A DNA stretch of 64,000 bases from Thauera sp. 28 (GTDB lineage Bacteria > Pseudomonadota > Gammaproteobacteria > Burkholderiales > Rhodocyclaceae): the NCBI RefSeq assembly GCF_000310145.2, contig NZ_AMXA01000002.1, forward strand, positions 124,001 to 188,000. Reading direction: 5' to 3'. The notes below the pieces were generated by a model. It made no database searches and had not been told where the DNA came from. It saw only the letters and a program-made list of their open reading frames with translations. Each line of letters opens with the position of its first letter. The first letter of the stretch is position 1. This document shows, piece by piece, positions 28,463-36,961 of the stretch. The position numbers and the translations under genes are program-made.

Positions 28463-30109
28463 ATGCTGCTGCCCCACGAGATCGATGTTCTCGTTGTCGA
28501 GAGCCAGGCGACGATGCGCACGCAGCTGCGCACGATGCTGAACTCCATTGGCGTCGAATCACCGCAGTTCGCCGTGTCGGCGACGATGGCGATGCGCAAG
28601 CTGCGCGAGCAGCGCTTCGACCTCATCCTGTGCGAGTACAACCTGGGCGATGGCCAGGATGGTCAGCACCTGCTCGAAGACCTGCGCCAGCACGAGATCA
28701 TCCCGCTCGACACCTTGTTCGTGATGATCACCGGCGAGCGCAACTACGAGCGCGTCACAAGCGCCTGCGAGCTGCTACCCAACGACTACATCCTCAAGCC
28801 GCTGACCGCGGAGACGCTTCGCGTGCGGCTGCTGCGCGCACTCGAAAAACGCGATGCCTTCCTGCCCGCGTGGCAACTGATGCGTATCGGCGACCCGGTG
28901 GGCGCAATCGAATACTGCCGCATCGCGCGCGACGAACATCCGACGCTTCTGGTGGATTTCATGCGGCTGGAGGCAGAGCTGCACGCCAGCATCGGCCAGG
29001 TCGCGGAGGCCGAATCGCGCTACCGCGAGATCCTGTCCGCACGCAGCATCCCCTGGGCGGTGCTCGGCCTCGCCCGCATGCTGCTGCTCAGGAAGGCCTA
29101 CATCGGGGCCGAGCACGTGCTCGACGAGGTTCTCGCCCGTCACGAGCGCTTCATCGAGGCCTACGAACTGCTCGCGCGCCTCTACGAGGAAACCGGCCGT
29201 CCGGAACAAGCCTGCACGACCCTCGAGAAGGCGACCAGCCTGTCGCCCTACCGCAGCCGCCGCCTGCGCCAGTTGGGTACCCTTGCACTATCGACCGGTG
29301 ATGCGGCAAGCGCGGAGCGCAACCTGGCCGAGGTCGTTCAGCGCGGCAAGTACTCGGAGTTCCGCGACCCCGAGGATCACATCCGCCTGCTCCAGGCCCA
29401 GCTCGCACAGCAGAAGGTGGATGATGCACGCAGCACGCTGAACGACCTCGAACGCAACATGGGCAGGCAGGCCAAGGGCGAGCTGTGCGCCGCCGTTGGC
29501 AACGCCCTGCTGCACGCGCACCAGCAGGACAAGGCCGCCGCCCGCCAGGCGATGGTCAGCGCCCTGCGCCACGGCGACCGTATTCGCGAACTGTCGGTCG
29601 CACTGCGCCAGGATCTGATCAGTTCCTGCCTCGACCAGCAGCTCGACGACCAGGGCAGCGCCCTGCTCGCCGACCTGATGCGCACCTCGGCCGATGATCG
29701 CACGCTCGAGACGACGCGCGCGGCCTTGAAGGCACGTGGCCTCGACCAGCTCTCCCGTGAAATCGAGGCTCAGATACAGGCCGAGGTGAAGTCGCTTGTC
29801 ACCACGGGCGCAGAAAAAGCCCACGCTGGTGATTACGAAGGCGCGGTGAGCGAGATGATGAACGCCGCCCGCAAGATGCCGGGCAATCCGCATGTGCTGT
29901 TCAATGCCGCCCTCGCGCTACTGCGCCACATCGAGCACCGCGGCTGGAATGATGCATTCGCCGTCCAGGCCCGCAACCTCATTCAGCGTGCCCAGCGCCT
30001 GTCCCCCGCGAATCCGCGCCTAGCGGCCATCACCGCCTTCATGCACGAACTGATCAAGCGCTACGGCATCCGCCCCGAGCGCGTGATGCAGAAGACGCGC
30101 ACCGCCTGA
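28463..30109 (+). CDS. Degenerate response regulator with C-terminal TPR repeats
   Basis: A 548-residue protein: receiver domain (about 8-130) followed by helical TPR-type repeats (about 145-520; for example ASIGQVAEAESRYREIL, LYEETGRPEQACTTLEKATSL). The receiver has Glu58 where the phosphoacceptor Asp should be (DLILCEYNLGDGQDG) and ES instead of the acidic pair at positions 13-14 (VLVVESQ); the switch Thr (VMITGE) and Lys (YILKPLT) are kept. Standard Asp phosphorylation is therefore unlikely, and the Glu may mimic the phosphorylated state. It may be a constitutive scaffold. No output domain beyond TPR is seen and no kinase is adjacent. Confidence 0.85.
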   Translation: MLLPHEIDVLVVESQATMRTQLRTMLNSIGVESPQFAVSATMAMRKLREQRFDLILCEYNLGDGQDGQHLLEDLRQHEIIPLDTLFVMITGERNYERVTSACELLPNDYILKPLTAETLRVRLLRALEKRDAFLPAWQLMRIGDPVGAIEYCRIARDEHPTLLVDFMRLEAELHASIGQVAEAESRYREILSARSIPWAVLGLARMLLLRKAYIGAEHVLDEVLARHERFIEAYELLARLYEETGRPEQACTTLEKATSLSPYRSRRLRQLGTLALSTGDAASAERNLAEVVQRGKYSEFRDPEDHIRLLQAQLAQQKVDDARSTLNDLERNMGRQAKGELCAAVGNALLHAHQQDKAAARQAMVSALRHGDRIRELSVALRQDLISSCLDQQLDDQGSALLADLMRTSADDRTLETTRAALKARGLDQLSREIEAQIQAEVKSLVTTGAEKAHAGDYEGAVSEMMNAARKMPGNPHVLFNAALALLRHIEHRGWNDAFAVQARNLIQRAQRLSPANPRLAAITAFMHELIKRYGIRPERVMQKTRTA

Positions 30110-30165
30110 CCCACTTTTCCTTGCCGCTTTCCTTACCCCTTTTGCAGCCCCATCAGGTAACCCGG

Positions 30166-30528
30166 ATGCTGATTCGTCGCTTGCTCCTGCTGCTTGGCCT
30201 GCTCGGCCTGCTCACCGCCTGTTCACCCGCCGACTCTCGCAGCACCCTGCCCTCGCACGCCGGACTGCCCGCGGAGGCAATCGAGACGCTTGCCCTGATT
30301 CAGCGCGGCGGCCCCTTCCCGTATCGCAAGGATGGCACCACCTTCCAGAATCGCGAGCGCCTGCTGCCCATCAAGCCACGCGGCTACTATCGCGAATACA
30401 CGGTCCCCACGCCCGGCGCACGCGATCGCGGCGCGCGCCGCATCGTCACCGGCGGCGACCCTCCCGAAGTGTTCTACTACACCGCCGACCACTACCGCAG
30501 TTTCCGCCAGATCGAAGCACTGCCATGA
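30166..30528 (+). CDS. Ribonuclease N1/T1 (barnase-like) lipoprotein
   Basis: A secreted guanyl-specific ribonuclease homologue of 120 residues. The first 19 residues are a lipoprotein signal with lipobox LTAC (Cys19). The mature part keeps the catalytic pattern of the barnase/RNase Sa family: Glu77 in REYTVPTPG, Arg91/92 in GARRIVTGG, and His109 in YYTADHYRSF. Start ATG 30166 is chosen because the hydrophobic signal begins there; 30121 adds an unlikely extension. The stop overlaps the ATG of the barstar gene (ATGA), so the enzyme and its inhibitor are co-translated. Confidence 0.9.
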   Translation: MLIRRLLLLLGLLGLLTACSPADSRSTLPSHAGLPAEAIETLALIQRGGPFPYRKDGTTFQNRERLLPIKPRGYYREYTVPTPGARDRGARRIVTGGDPPEVFYYTADHYRSFRQIEALP

Positions 30529-30911
30529 CAGCCGACGCCCCAAGCTTCAACACCGCCGATGCGGCCCTCGAATGCCGCATCGACCTCAGCGACTGCAGGG
30601 ACAAGGCAACGCTGCTCGCACGCCTCGCCAGCGCGCTGCAGTTCCCGGACTGGTTCGGTCACAACTGGGATGCACTGGCAGATTGCCTGACCGACCTTTC
30701 ATGGTTGCCGGCACCCGGCTATCGAATCATCCTCACCCACGCCGAGGCACTGCGTGCGGCCGACCCCGAAACGCTGGCGACCGCGGTGGAGGTCCTCGAC
30801 ACCGCCGCCGCGTGGTGGGCCGAAGAAGGCATCACCTTCGAAGTGGTGTTCAGCGATCTTGCACCGGAGTCTCCGCCGCCCCACCCTGCAGCGCCCGCTT
30901 CTGATCGATAA
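30525..30911 (+). CDS. Barstar-family ribonuclease inhibitor
   Basis: A 128-residue cytoplasmic protein with the barstar signature: ARLASALQFPDWFGHNWDALADCLTDLSWLP, including the FGHNWDALADCL segment whose Asp residues insert into the RNase active site. It overlaps the upstream RNase gene by four bases. Barstar is expected to neutralise any RNase that remains in the cytoplasm. The C-terminal 61 bases overlap the end of the opposite-strand CWC gene. Confidence 0.92.
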   Translation: MTADAPSFNTADAALECRIDLSDCRDKATLLARLASALQFPDWFGHNWDALADCLTDLSWLPAPGYRIILTHAEALRAADPETLATAVEVLDTAAAWWAEEGITFEVVFSDLAPESPPPHPAAPASDR

Positions 30912-31095
30912 GCTCGGCAAGGCAACGCGGGCAGTAGCACCCCAAGGCCGGATCAACAGAGCCCACAGAAGGCACCGCGAATGCCGACGGAAAGGCTGCG
31001 CACCAGCATGCCGCGTCGCCCGCCTGCATGCCGCAGGTGAACGTCGCAGCGCAGCGCGGACAGCGGTTGGTCGAAGGTGCAGGCTTTGAATTCAT
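30850..31095 (-). CDS. Cysteine-rich CWC-family protein
   Basis: An 81-residue protein with nine cysteines. It has the CWC arrangement: RCPRCAATFTCGMQAG, then the CWC motif itself (ACWCAAFP), then GCYCPRCLAELI. This suggests zinc or another metal bound in a small fold; no function is known for the family. ATG 31095 fits the family start; the frame is open to 31203. Its end overlaps the barstar end by 61 bases in a convergent arrangement. Confidence 0.82.
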   Translation of the reverse strand: MNSKPAPSTNRCPRCAATFTCGMQAGDAACWCAAFPSAFAVPSVGSVDPALGCYCPRCLAELIDQKRALQGGAAETPVQDR

Positions 31096-31223
31096 GCTCG
31101 AAGCGCCTTTGAATAGCGGCTTGCAACTGGGGGACTCGCCGGTCTTGAAATGCGATCGCGAGCACCTATATTCGTGTTGAGGCCGGGATCGACCGGCAAA
31201 CATCGAACACAGGAGATCGCGCC

Positions 31224-31661
31224 ATGAGCAACAACCTCACCCGCCGTCCCGACCCGCTGGAGGACTTCTTCCGTGGCTTCTTCGTTCGCCCGGTCGACTT
31301 CGGCGGCAGCAACGTCGCCAACGTGAGTGCCGACGCCCCGCAGATGCGTGTCGACGTCCGGGAGAACACCGACGCCTACGAGGTCCATGCCGAACTGCCG
31401 GGAATGAAGAAGGAAGACATCCACGTTCATATCGACGGCCCTGTGGTGTCGATCAGTGCCGAGCGCAAGCAGGAGAAGGAAGTCAAGGACGGCGAGAAGG
31501 TGCTGCGCACCGAACGCTACTTCGGCAAGGTCTCGCGCAGCTTCCAGCTTGGCCAGGAGATCGACGAAGCCAAGGCTTCGGCCCGGTTCAACGATGGTGT
31601 GCTCGAACTCAAGCTGCCGAAGAAGGCCGAGGCTCAGGCCAAGCGGCTGACCATCGACTGA
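31224..31661 (+). CDS. Small heat-shock protein Hsp20 (alpha-crystallin)
   Basis: A 145-residue holdase chaperone. The alpha-crystallin domain runs from about residue 40 to 140: MRVDVRENTDAYEVHAELPGMKKEDIHVHIDGPVVSISAERK, with the C-terminal FNDGVLELKLPKKAEAQAKRLTID carrying the LxLPK end of the core. The N-terminal PLEDFFRGFFVRPVDF is typical for class A Hsp20. It is monocistronic, bounded by the 31687 terminator. No obvious sigma-32 or ROSE element is visible upstream. Confidence 0.95.
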   Translation: MSNNLTRRPDPLEDFFRGFFVRPVDFGGSNVANVSADAPQMRVDVRENTDAYEVHAELPGMKKEDIHVHIDGPVVSISAERKQEKEVKDGEKVLRTERYFGKVSRSFQLGQEIDEAKASARFNDGVLELKLPKKAEAQAKRLTID

Positions 31662-31686
31662 GCGTCGCGGCGTCTCGAGTAAGGTA

Positions 31687-31711
31687 ACGGCGGCCAAGGC
31701 CGCCGTTTTTC
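31687..31711 (+). terminator. Rho-independent terminator after hsp20
   Basis: ACGGCGGCC and GGCCGCCGT (9 bp) pair around a two-base AA turn, followed by TTTTT. It ends the hsp20 transcript 23 bases before the convergent argB stop. Confidence 0.85.
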
Positions 31712-31733
31712 TTGCTGACCTGGAAGCGAGCGC

Positions 31734-32666
<933 letters not shown>

Positions 32667-32848
32667 CTAGTGGCCCGCCGTGCGAACCGAAAGCAGCACG
32701 TAACCGCAGTGCACAAATCGAGTCGCCACGCCCCTTCGCATACCCTGAAGCAATCGACAGATTGAAATCATTTAATTGGAGCTATCGACACAGCAATTCC
32801 ATACTGATTCTGTGTGGGGCGTTCACCGCCTCGTGAAGGAGCCCGATC

Positions 32849-33751
32849 ATGGTCGACAAAGTTGCCCGCCTGCATTTCCAGCCAGCCAGCCCGGCCGGCG
32901 CGTTGCGCGCGCTCAGTGGCTGGCTTATCGCCCTCACCGGCCTTGCCCTGATCGTCGCGCAGTTCGTGCGCAGCATCGAAGGCTTCGAACTCCCGGTGTC
33001 CGGTGCCGTCTCCGGTGGCGCGATGGCCGCAGCCGCCACTGCGCTCGGCGCCGCACCGCTGCTGGTGGTGCGGCGCATCGGCGCCAGCGTGCAGGGCATG
33101 CTGCTTGGCTTCGGGGCGGGTGTGATGCTTGCGGCCAGCATCTTCTCGTTGCTGCTGCCTGCCTTCGAGGCTGCCCAGGCGCAAACCGGGTCGGCGCTCA
33201 GCGCCATCACCCTGGTCGCGTTCGGCGTGCTGCTCGGCGCTGGCGGGCTGCTGGCGATGGACCGCGCCCTGCCCCACACCCATGCCCCCGAAGGCCGCCG
33301 CAGCGCCGGCGCGGTGTGGCTGTTCGTGTTCGCGATCGCGGTGCACAACATCCCCGAGGGCTTGGCCATCGGCGTGGCCGCAGGCCTCAATGGCAGTGGA
33401 GTCGGTTCGGGCGACGCAGTGGCCGCAGGGATCTCGTTGCAGAACGTCCCCGAAGGTCTGATCGTGGCAATCGCCCTGGTCTCGGCCGGCTACAGCCGCT
33501 GGCTGGCTTTCGGCGTCGCCGCGATGTCCGGGCTGATCGAGCCGATTGCTGCCATCGCCGGCTCGATGATGGTGTCGGTGTCGGCGATGATCCTGCCTTG
33601 GGGGCTGGCAGGCGCAGCAGGTGCGATGCTGTTCGTGGTCAGCCACGAGATCATCCCGGAGTCGCACCGCCGTGGCCACGAGACACTCGCCACGGCCGGG
33701 CTGATGGTGGGCTTCGTGCTGATGATGGTGATGGACACGCTGCTCGGCTGA
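32849..33751 (+). CDS. ZIP-family divalent metal transporter
   Basis: A 300-residue membrane protein with about eight segments and the two ZIP metal-binding motifs: AIAVHNIPEGLAIGVAAGL and SLQNVPEGLIVAIALVSAG (HNxPEG and QNxPEG). A short histidine-containing loop (LPHTHAPEGRR) precedes the first. It probably imports zinc or iron; the ion is not determined. It resembles the ZupT/GufA branch. The ATG has a GGAG site. The terminator at 33763 serves the opposite-strand SRP RNA. Confidence 0.9.
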   Translation: MVDKVARLHFQPASPAGALRALSGWLIALTGLALIVAQFVRSIEGFELPVSGAVSGGAMAAAATALGAAPLLVVRRIGASVQGMLLGFGAGVMLAASIFSLLLPAFEAAQAQTGSALSAITLVAFGVLLGAGGLLAMDRALPHTHAPEGRRSAGAVWLFVFAIAVHNIPEGLAIGVAAGLNGSGVGSGDAVAAGISLQNVPEGLIVAIALVSAGYSRWLAFGVAAMSGLIEPIAAIAGSMMVSVSAMILPWGLAGAAGAMLFVVSHEIIPESHRRGHETLATAGLMVGFVLMMVMDTLLG

Positions 33752-33762
33752 GCACGGGCACG

Positions 33763-33796
33763 AAAAAACGAAGGGCGCCGCAATGGGCGCCCTTCG
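33763..33796 (-). terminator. Rho-independent terminator of SRP RNA
   Basis: On the minus strand CGAAGGGCGC and GCGCCCTTCG (10 bp) are followed by TTTTTT. It lies directly after the SRP RNA 3' end and would also receive read-through from the ZIP gene on the other strand. Confidence 0.82.
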
Positions 33797-33811
33797 TCGT
33801 TCAGAAATGAG

Positions 33812-33914
<103 letters not shown>

Positions 33915-33988
33915 CCGGCATTGTAGCAGCACAACGCCGCGCCGGGCGACCGCCAATGTACGGCAGCGAGATTCTCCCCGGCTGAACA

Positions 33989-34060
33989 GCTCGCGGCTGG
34001 CGCCGCTCCTACAGCACCTCGCCTCGCGCTTACCCCGGTGGGAGCGGCGCGAGCCGCGAG
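33989..34060. repeat. REP-like inverted repeat pair
   Basis: A GCTCGCGGCTGGCGCCGCTC unit extended by CTAC (33989-34012) is followed by its near inverse, GTGGGAGCGGCGCGAGCCGC plus GAG (34038-34060). The GTGGGAGCGGC...GCCGCGA form resembles the REP elements found between genes in Pseudomonas and relatives. It lies between SRP RNA and the acyl-CoA synthetase stop. No other copy was noticed in the window. Confidence 0.6.
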
Positions 34061-34117
34061 GGTCTGAAGGCGGCACGCGCCGCGGGGGGCGCTAGGGGAA
34101 GCTCGCCACAGGCGTCG

Positions 34118-35809
34118 TCAGCCCTTGAGCTCGGGGAAGTCCTCTTCGAAGAACTCGAGCTCGCCGCGAGCCGCCTCGCCACGCGCCTCTTCGGCCTTGC
34201 GCAACTCCACCCGGCGGATCTTGCCCGAGATGGTCTTGGGCAGGTCGGCGAAGGACAGGCGGCGGATGCGCTTGTACGGGGCCAGGCGTTCGCGGGTGAA
34301 GGCGAAGATGTCCTTGGCGAGCTCCTTGCTGGGCTCCTGGCCGGCGACCAGGATCACGAAGGCCTTGGGCACAGCCAGGCGCACCGGATCCGGGCTCGGC
34401 ACCACTGCGGCTTCGGCCACCGCGGGGTGCTCGATGAGCACGCTCTCGAGTTCAAAGGGGCTGATGCGGTAATCAGAGGCCTTGAACACATCGTCTGCGC
34501 GACCGACGTAGGTGATGTAGCCTTCCTCGTCGATGCTGGCAACGTCGCCGGTGCGGTAGTGGCCGTCTCGCATGACCTCGGCGGTCTTGGCCGGATCACC
34601 CGAGTAGCCGACCATCAGGCCGACAGGACGATGCTCGCCCATCACCAGCGAGACCTCGCCCTCGACCGAAGGCTTGCTGTCGGCGTCGAGCAGGGCAATC
34701 CTGTAGCCGGGCAGCGGGCGGCCCATGGAGCCAGGCTTGAGCGGCTGGTCGGGCGTGTTGCCGATCTGCGCGGTGGTCTCGGTCTGGCCGAAGCCGTCGC
34801 GGATGGTGATGCCCCAGGCCTTCTTCACCTGCTCGATCACTTCGGGGTTGAGCGGCTCGCCGGCGCCGATGAGTTCGCGCAGCTTGGTCTTCACCGCGGC
34901 CAGATCCTGCTGGATCAGCATGCGCCATACGGTCGGGGGCGCACACATGGTGGTGACTTCGTACTTCACCAGCACGTCGAGCAGGGCCTTGGCATTGAAG
35001 CGGTTGTAGTTGTACAGGAACACGCAGGCACCGGCGTTCCAGGGCGCGAAGAAGCAGCTCCAGGCGTGCTTGGCCCAGCCCGGCGAGGAGATGTTCATGT
35101 GACGGTCGTTGGGCTTCAGGCCGATCCAGTACATCGTCGACAGGTGGCCGACCGGGTAGGACTGGTGGGTATGCAGCACCAGCTTGGGCTTGGAGGTGGT
35201 ACCCGAGGTGAAGTAAAGCAGCAGCGGGTCGTCGACGCGGGTCACGCCGTCCGGGGTGAACTGGTCGGATTCGGCCGCGGCCTCTTCGAAGGCCTTCCAG
35301 CCAGCGGGCGCGCCGCCCACTGCGATGCGGCCAAAGGCGCCAGGGAGATTCTCGAACTTGTCGGTGTGCGCCTTGCCGATCACCACATGCTTGACCTGGC
35401 CGCGCTCGACGCGATCCACCAGGTCATCCGGGGTCAGCAGCGTGGTCGCCGGGATCACCACTGCCCCGAGCTTGACCGCGGCGAGCATGGTCTCCCACAG
35501 CGGCACTTCGTTGCCGAGCATGATGAGGATGCGCTCGCCGCGCTTGACGCCCTGCTTGCGCAGCCAGTTGGCGACGCGGTTCGAGCGCGCCGACATCTCG
35601 GCAAAGGACAGCTTCGACTCGCTGCCGTCCTCCTCGATGATCCACAGTGCCGGGCTGTCGTTACCCTTGGCCATGGTGTCGAAGTAGTCCAGCGCCCAGT
35701 TGAACTCCTTGAGTTGCGGCCACTTGAAGCCGGCATAGGCGGTGGCGTAGTCGCTGCGATGCTGCAGCAGGAAGTCGCGTGCAGCCAGGAACTCGGTAAC
35801 AGCGCTCAT
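34118..35809 (-). CDS. AMP-forming acyl-CoA synthetase
   Basis: A 563-residue member of the ANL (AMP-binding) superfamily, activating a carboxylic acid with ATP and CoA. Visible motifs are the P-loop LLYFTSGTTSKPKLVLHT, DGFGQTETTAQIG, YRTGDVASIDEEGYITYVGRADDVFKASDYRI and the C-terminal catalytic Lys region PKTISGKIRRVELR. The sequence pattern is that of medium-chain or aryl acyl-CoA synthetases; the substrate cannot be read. Start 35809 follows a GGAGAG site. A 20-bp near-palindrome at 35921-35940 lies about 110 bases upstream. Confidence 0.88.
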   Translation of the reverse strand: MSAVTEFLAARDFLLQHRSDYATAYAGFKWPQLKEFNWALDYFDTMAKGNDSPALWIIEEDGSESKLSFAEMSARSNRVANWLRKQGVKRGERILIMLGNEVPLWETMLAAVKLGAVVIPATTLLTPDDLVDRVERGQVKHVVIGKAHTDKFENLPGAFGRIAVGGAPAGWKAFEEAAAESDQFTPDGVTRVDDPLLLYFTSGTTSKPKLVLHTHQSYPVGHLSTMYWIGLKPNDRHMNISSPGWAKHAWSCFFAPWNAGACVFLYNYNRFNAKALLDVLVKYEVTTMCAPPTVWRMLIQQDLAAVKTKLRELIGAGEPLNPEVIEQVKKAWGITIRDGFGQTETTAQIGNTPDQPLKPGSMGRPLPGYRIALLDADSKPSVEGEVSLVMGEHRPVGLMVGYSGDPAKTAEVMRDGHYRTGDVASIDEEGYITYVGRADDVFKASDYRISPFELESVLIEHPAVAEAAVVPSPDPVRLAVPKAFVILVAGQEPSKELAKDIFAFTRERLAPYKRIRRLSFADLPKTISGKIRRVELRKAEEARGEAARGELEFFEEDFPELKG

Positions 35810-35920
35810 GTGCTCTCCTCTCCAGGACGTCATTGAAATCGATATTGCGTGACCGGGGCGGCTTCACCCCCTGCGCCAGGGGCATCCACTGTCGTCACGC
35901 CGGCCTCCAGGGCCGGAATT

Positions 35921-35940
35921 TTACGTTGACGTTAACGTAA
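35921..35940. promoter_or_regulatory. Palindromic operator candidate upstream of acyl-CoA synthetase
   Basis: TTACGTTGACGTTAACGTAA matches its own reverse complement at 18 of 20 positions. It sits between the minus-strand acyl-CoA synthetase and the plus-strand nitroreductase. The form ACGTnnACGT with flanking T/A recalls sites of regulators of fatty-acid or branched-chain-acid catabolism (LiuR/PsrA type); that link is from memory and not certain. No regulator gene is adjacent. Confidence 0.55.
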
Positions 35941-36089
35941 TGCAACGACCGAGATCAAATCGCGCCCGGATTTCTGCCCTCCACCGCAAGCGGCCGTATC
36001 CACGGCACGTGCACGAGCGCCGAGTTATCTTCGGCTGCCGCGGCAGAGTCGCTATACTCGCATGGTTTGCCCACTCGAGCGGAGCGCCC

Positions 36090-36932
36090 ATGTCCGTCAC
36101 ACCTGGCCCCCATCGCGCACCTCATCCAGGCCTGGAGGCGCGCTATGGCAGCACAGCATGCCCTGCCGCCGACGCGCTGAACCCATTCATCGAGCAGCTC
36201 CTGTCGCATCGGTCGGTGCGCGCCTATCTGCCCGACCCGGTCAGCGAGGCGGAACTTGCCGCCATCATCGCCGCGGCGCAATCGGCCGCGAGTTCGTCCA
36301 ACCTCAACCTGTGGTCGGTGGTGGCGGTGCGTGACGCCGACACCCGCGCGCAGCTGGCGCACTGTGCCGGCGACCAGGTTCATGTCCGCGAGGCCCCACT
36401 GCAACTGGTGTGGCTGGCGGACCTCGCCCGCCTGAGACACGTTGCCGCCCAGCTCGGACGCCCCTCGGCAGGACTCGACTACACCGAGCTATTCCTGACC
36501 GCGGTGATCGACGCCGCGCTGGCCGCGCAAAACGCGGCGGCTGCTGCCGAGTCGCTCGGTCTGGGCACCGTCTATATCGGCGGCATGCGCAACCAGCCCG
36601 AGCAGGTTGCAACGCTGCTCGGGCTACCGAGCGAAGTGTTCGCAGTGTTCGGCATGTGCGTCGGCAGGCCCGACCCCACCAAGCCTGCAGCGGTCAAGCC
36701 CCGCCCCGCGCAGTCGGTGGTGCTGCATCACGAACGCTATCGCCAGGCCCCGCTGGACGCCGGGATCGAAGCCTACAACCAGGCGATGGCGCGGTTCTAC
36801 GAAGCACAACAGATGAAAGTGCATGGCACCTGGGACGTCCATTCCGCAAAGCGCATCGCGGGACCAGAGAGTCTCTCCGGGCGCGACCGCCTGGTCGAGG
36901 CCCTGCACGCACTCGGCTTCAAGCTCAAGTAA
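36090..36932 (+). CDS. NADPH-dependent nitroreductase (NfsA-like)
   Basis: A 280-residue FMN flavoprotein of the nitroreductase fold. Features are LLSHRSVRAYLPDPVSEAEL (FMN phosphate site), AAQSAASSSNLNLWSVVAV, and SLGLGTVYIGGMRNQPEQVATLLGLP, the GxGxxxIGG segment. The C-terminal extension with ARFYEAQQMK and SGRDRLVEALHALGFKLK is typical of the NfsA/FRP branch. ATG 36090 has a GGAG site nine bases upstream. The frame opens at 35940 without support. Confidence 0.87.
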   Translation: MSVTPGPHRAPHPGLEARYGSTACPAADALNPFIEQLLSHRSVRAYLPDPVSEAELAAIIAAAQSAASSSNLNLWSVVAVRDADTRAQLAHCAGDQVHVREAPLQLVWLADLARLRHVAAQLGRPSAGLDYTELFLTAVIDAALAAQNAAAAAESLGLGTVYIGGMRNQPEQVATLLGLPSEVFAVFGMCVGRPDPTKPAAVKPRPAQSVVLHHERYRQAPLDAGIEAYNQAMARFYEAQQMKVHGTWDVHSAKRIAGPESLSGRDRLVEALHALGFKLK

Positions 36933-36961
36933 TCCCCCGCCCGCATTCGCCGGAGAACGCC

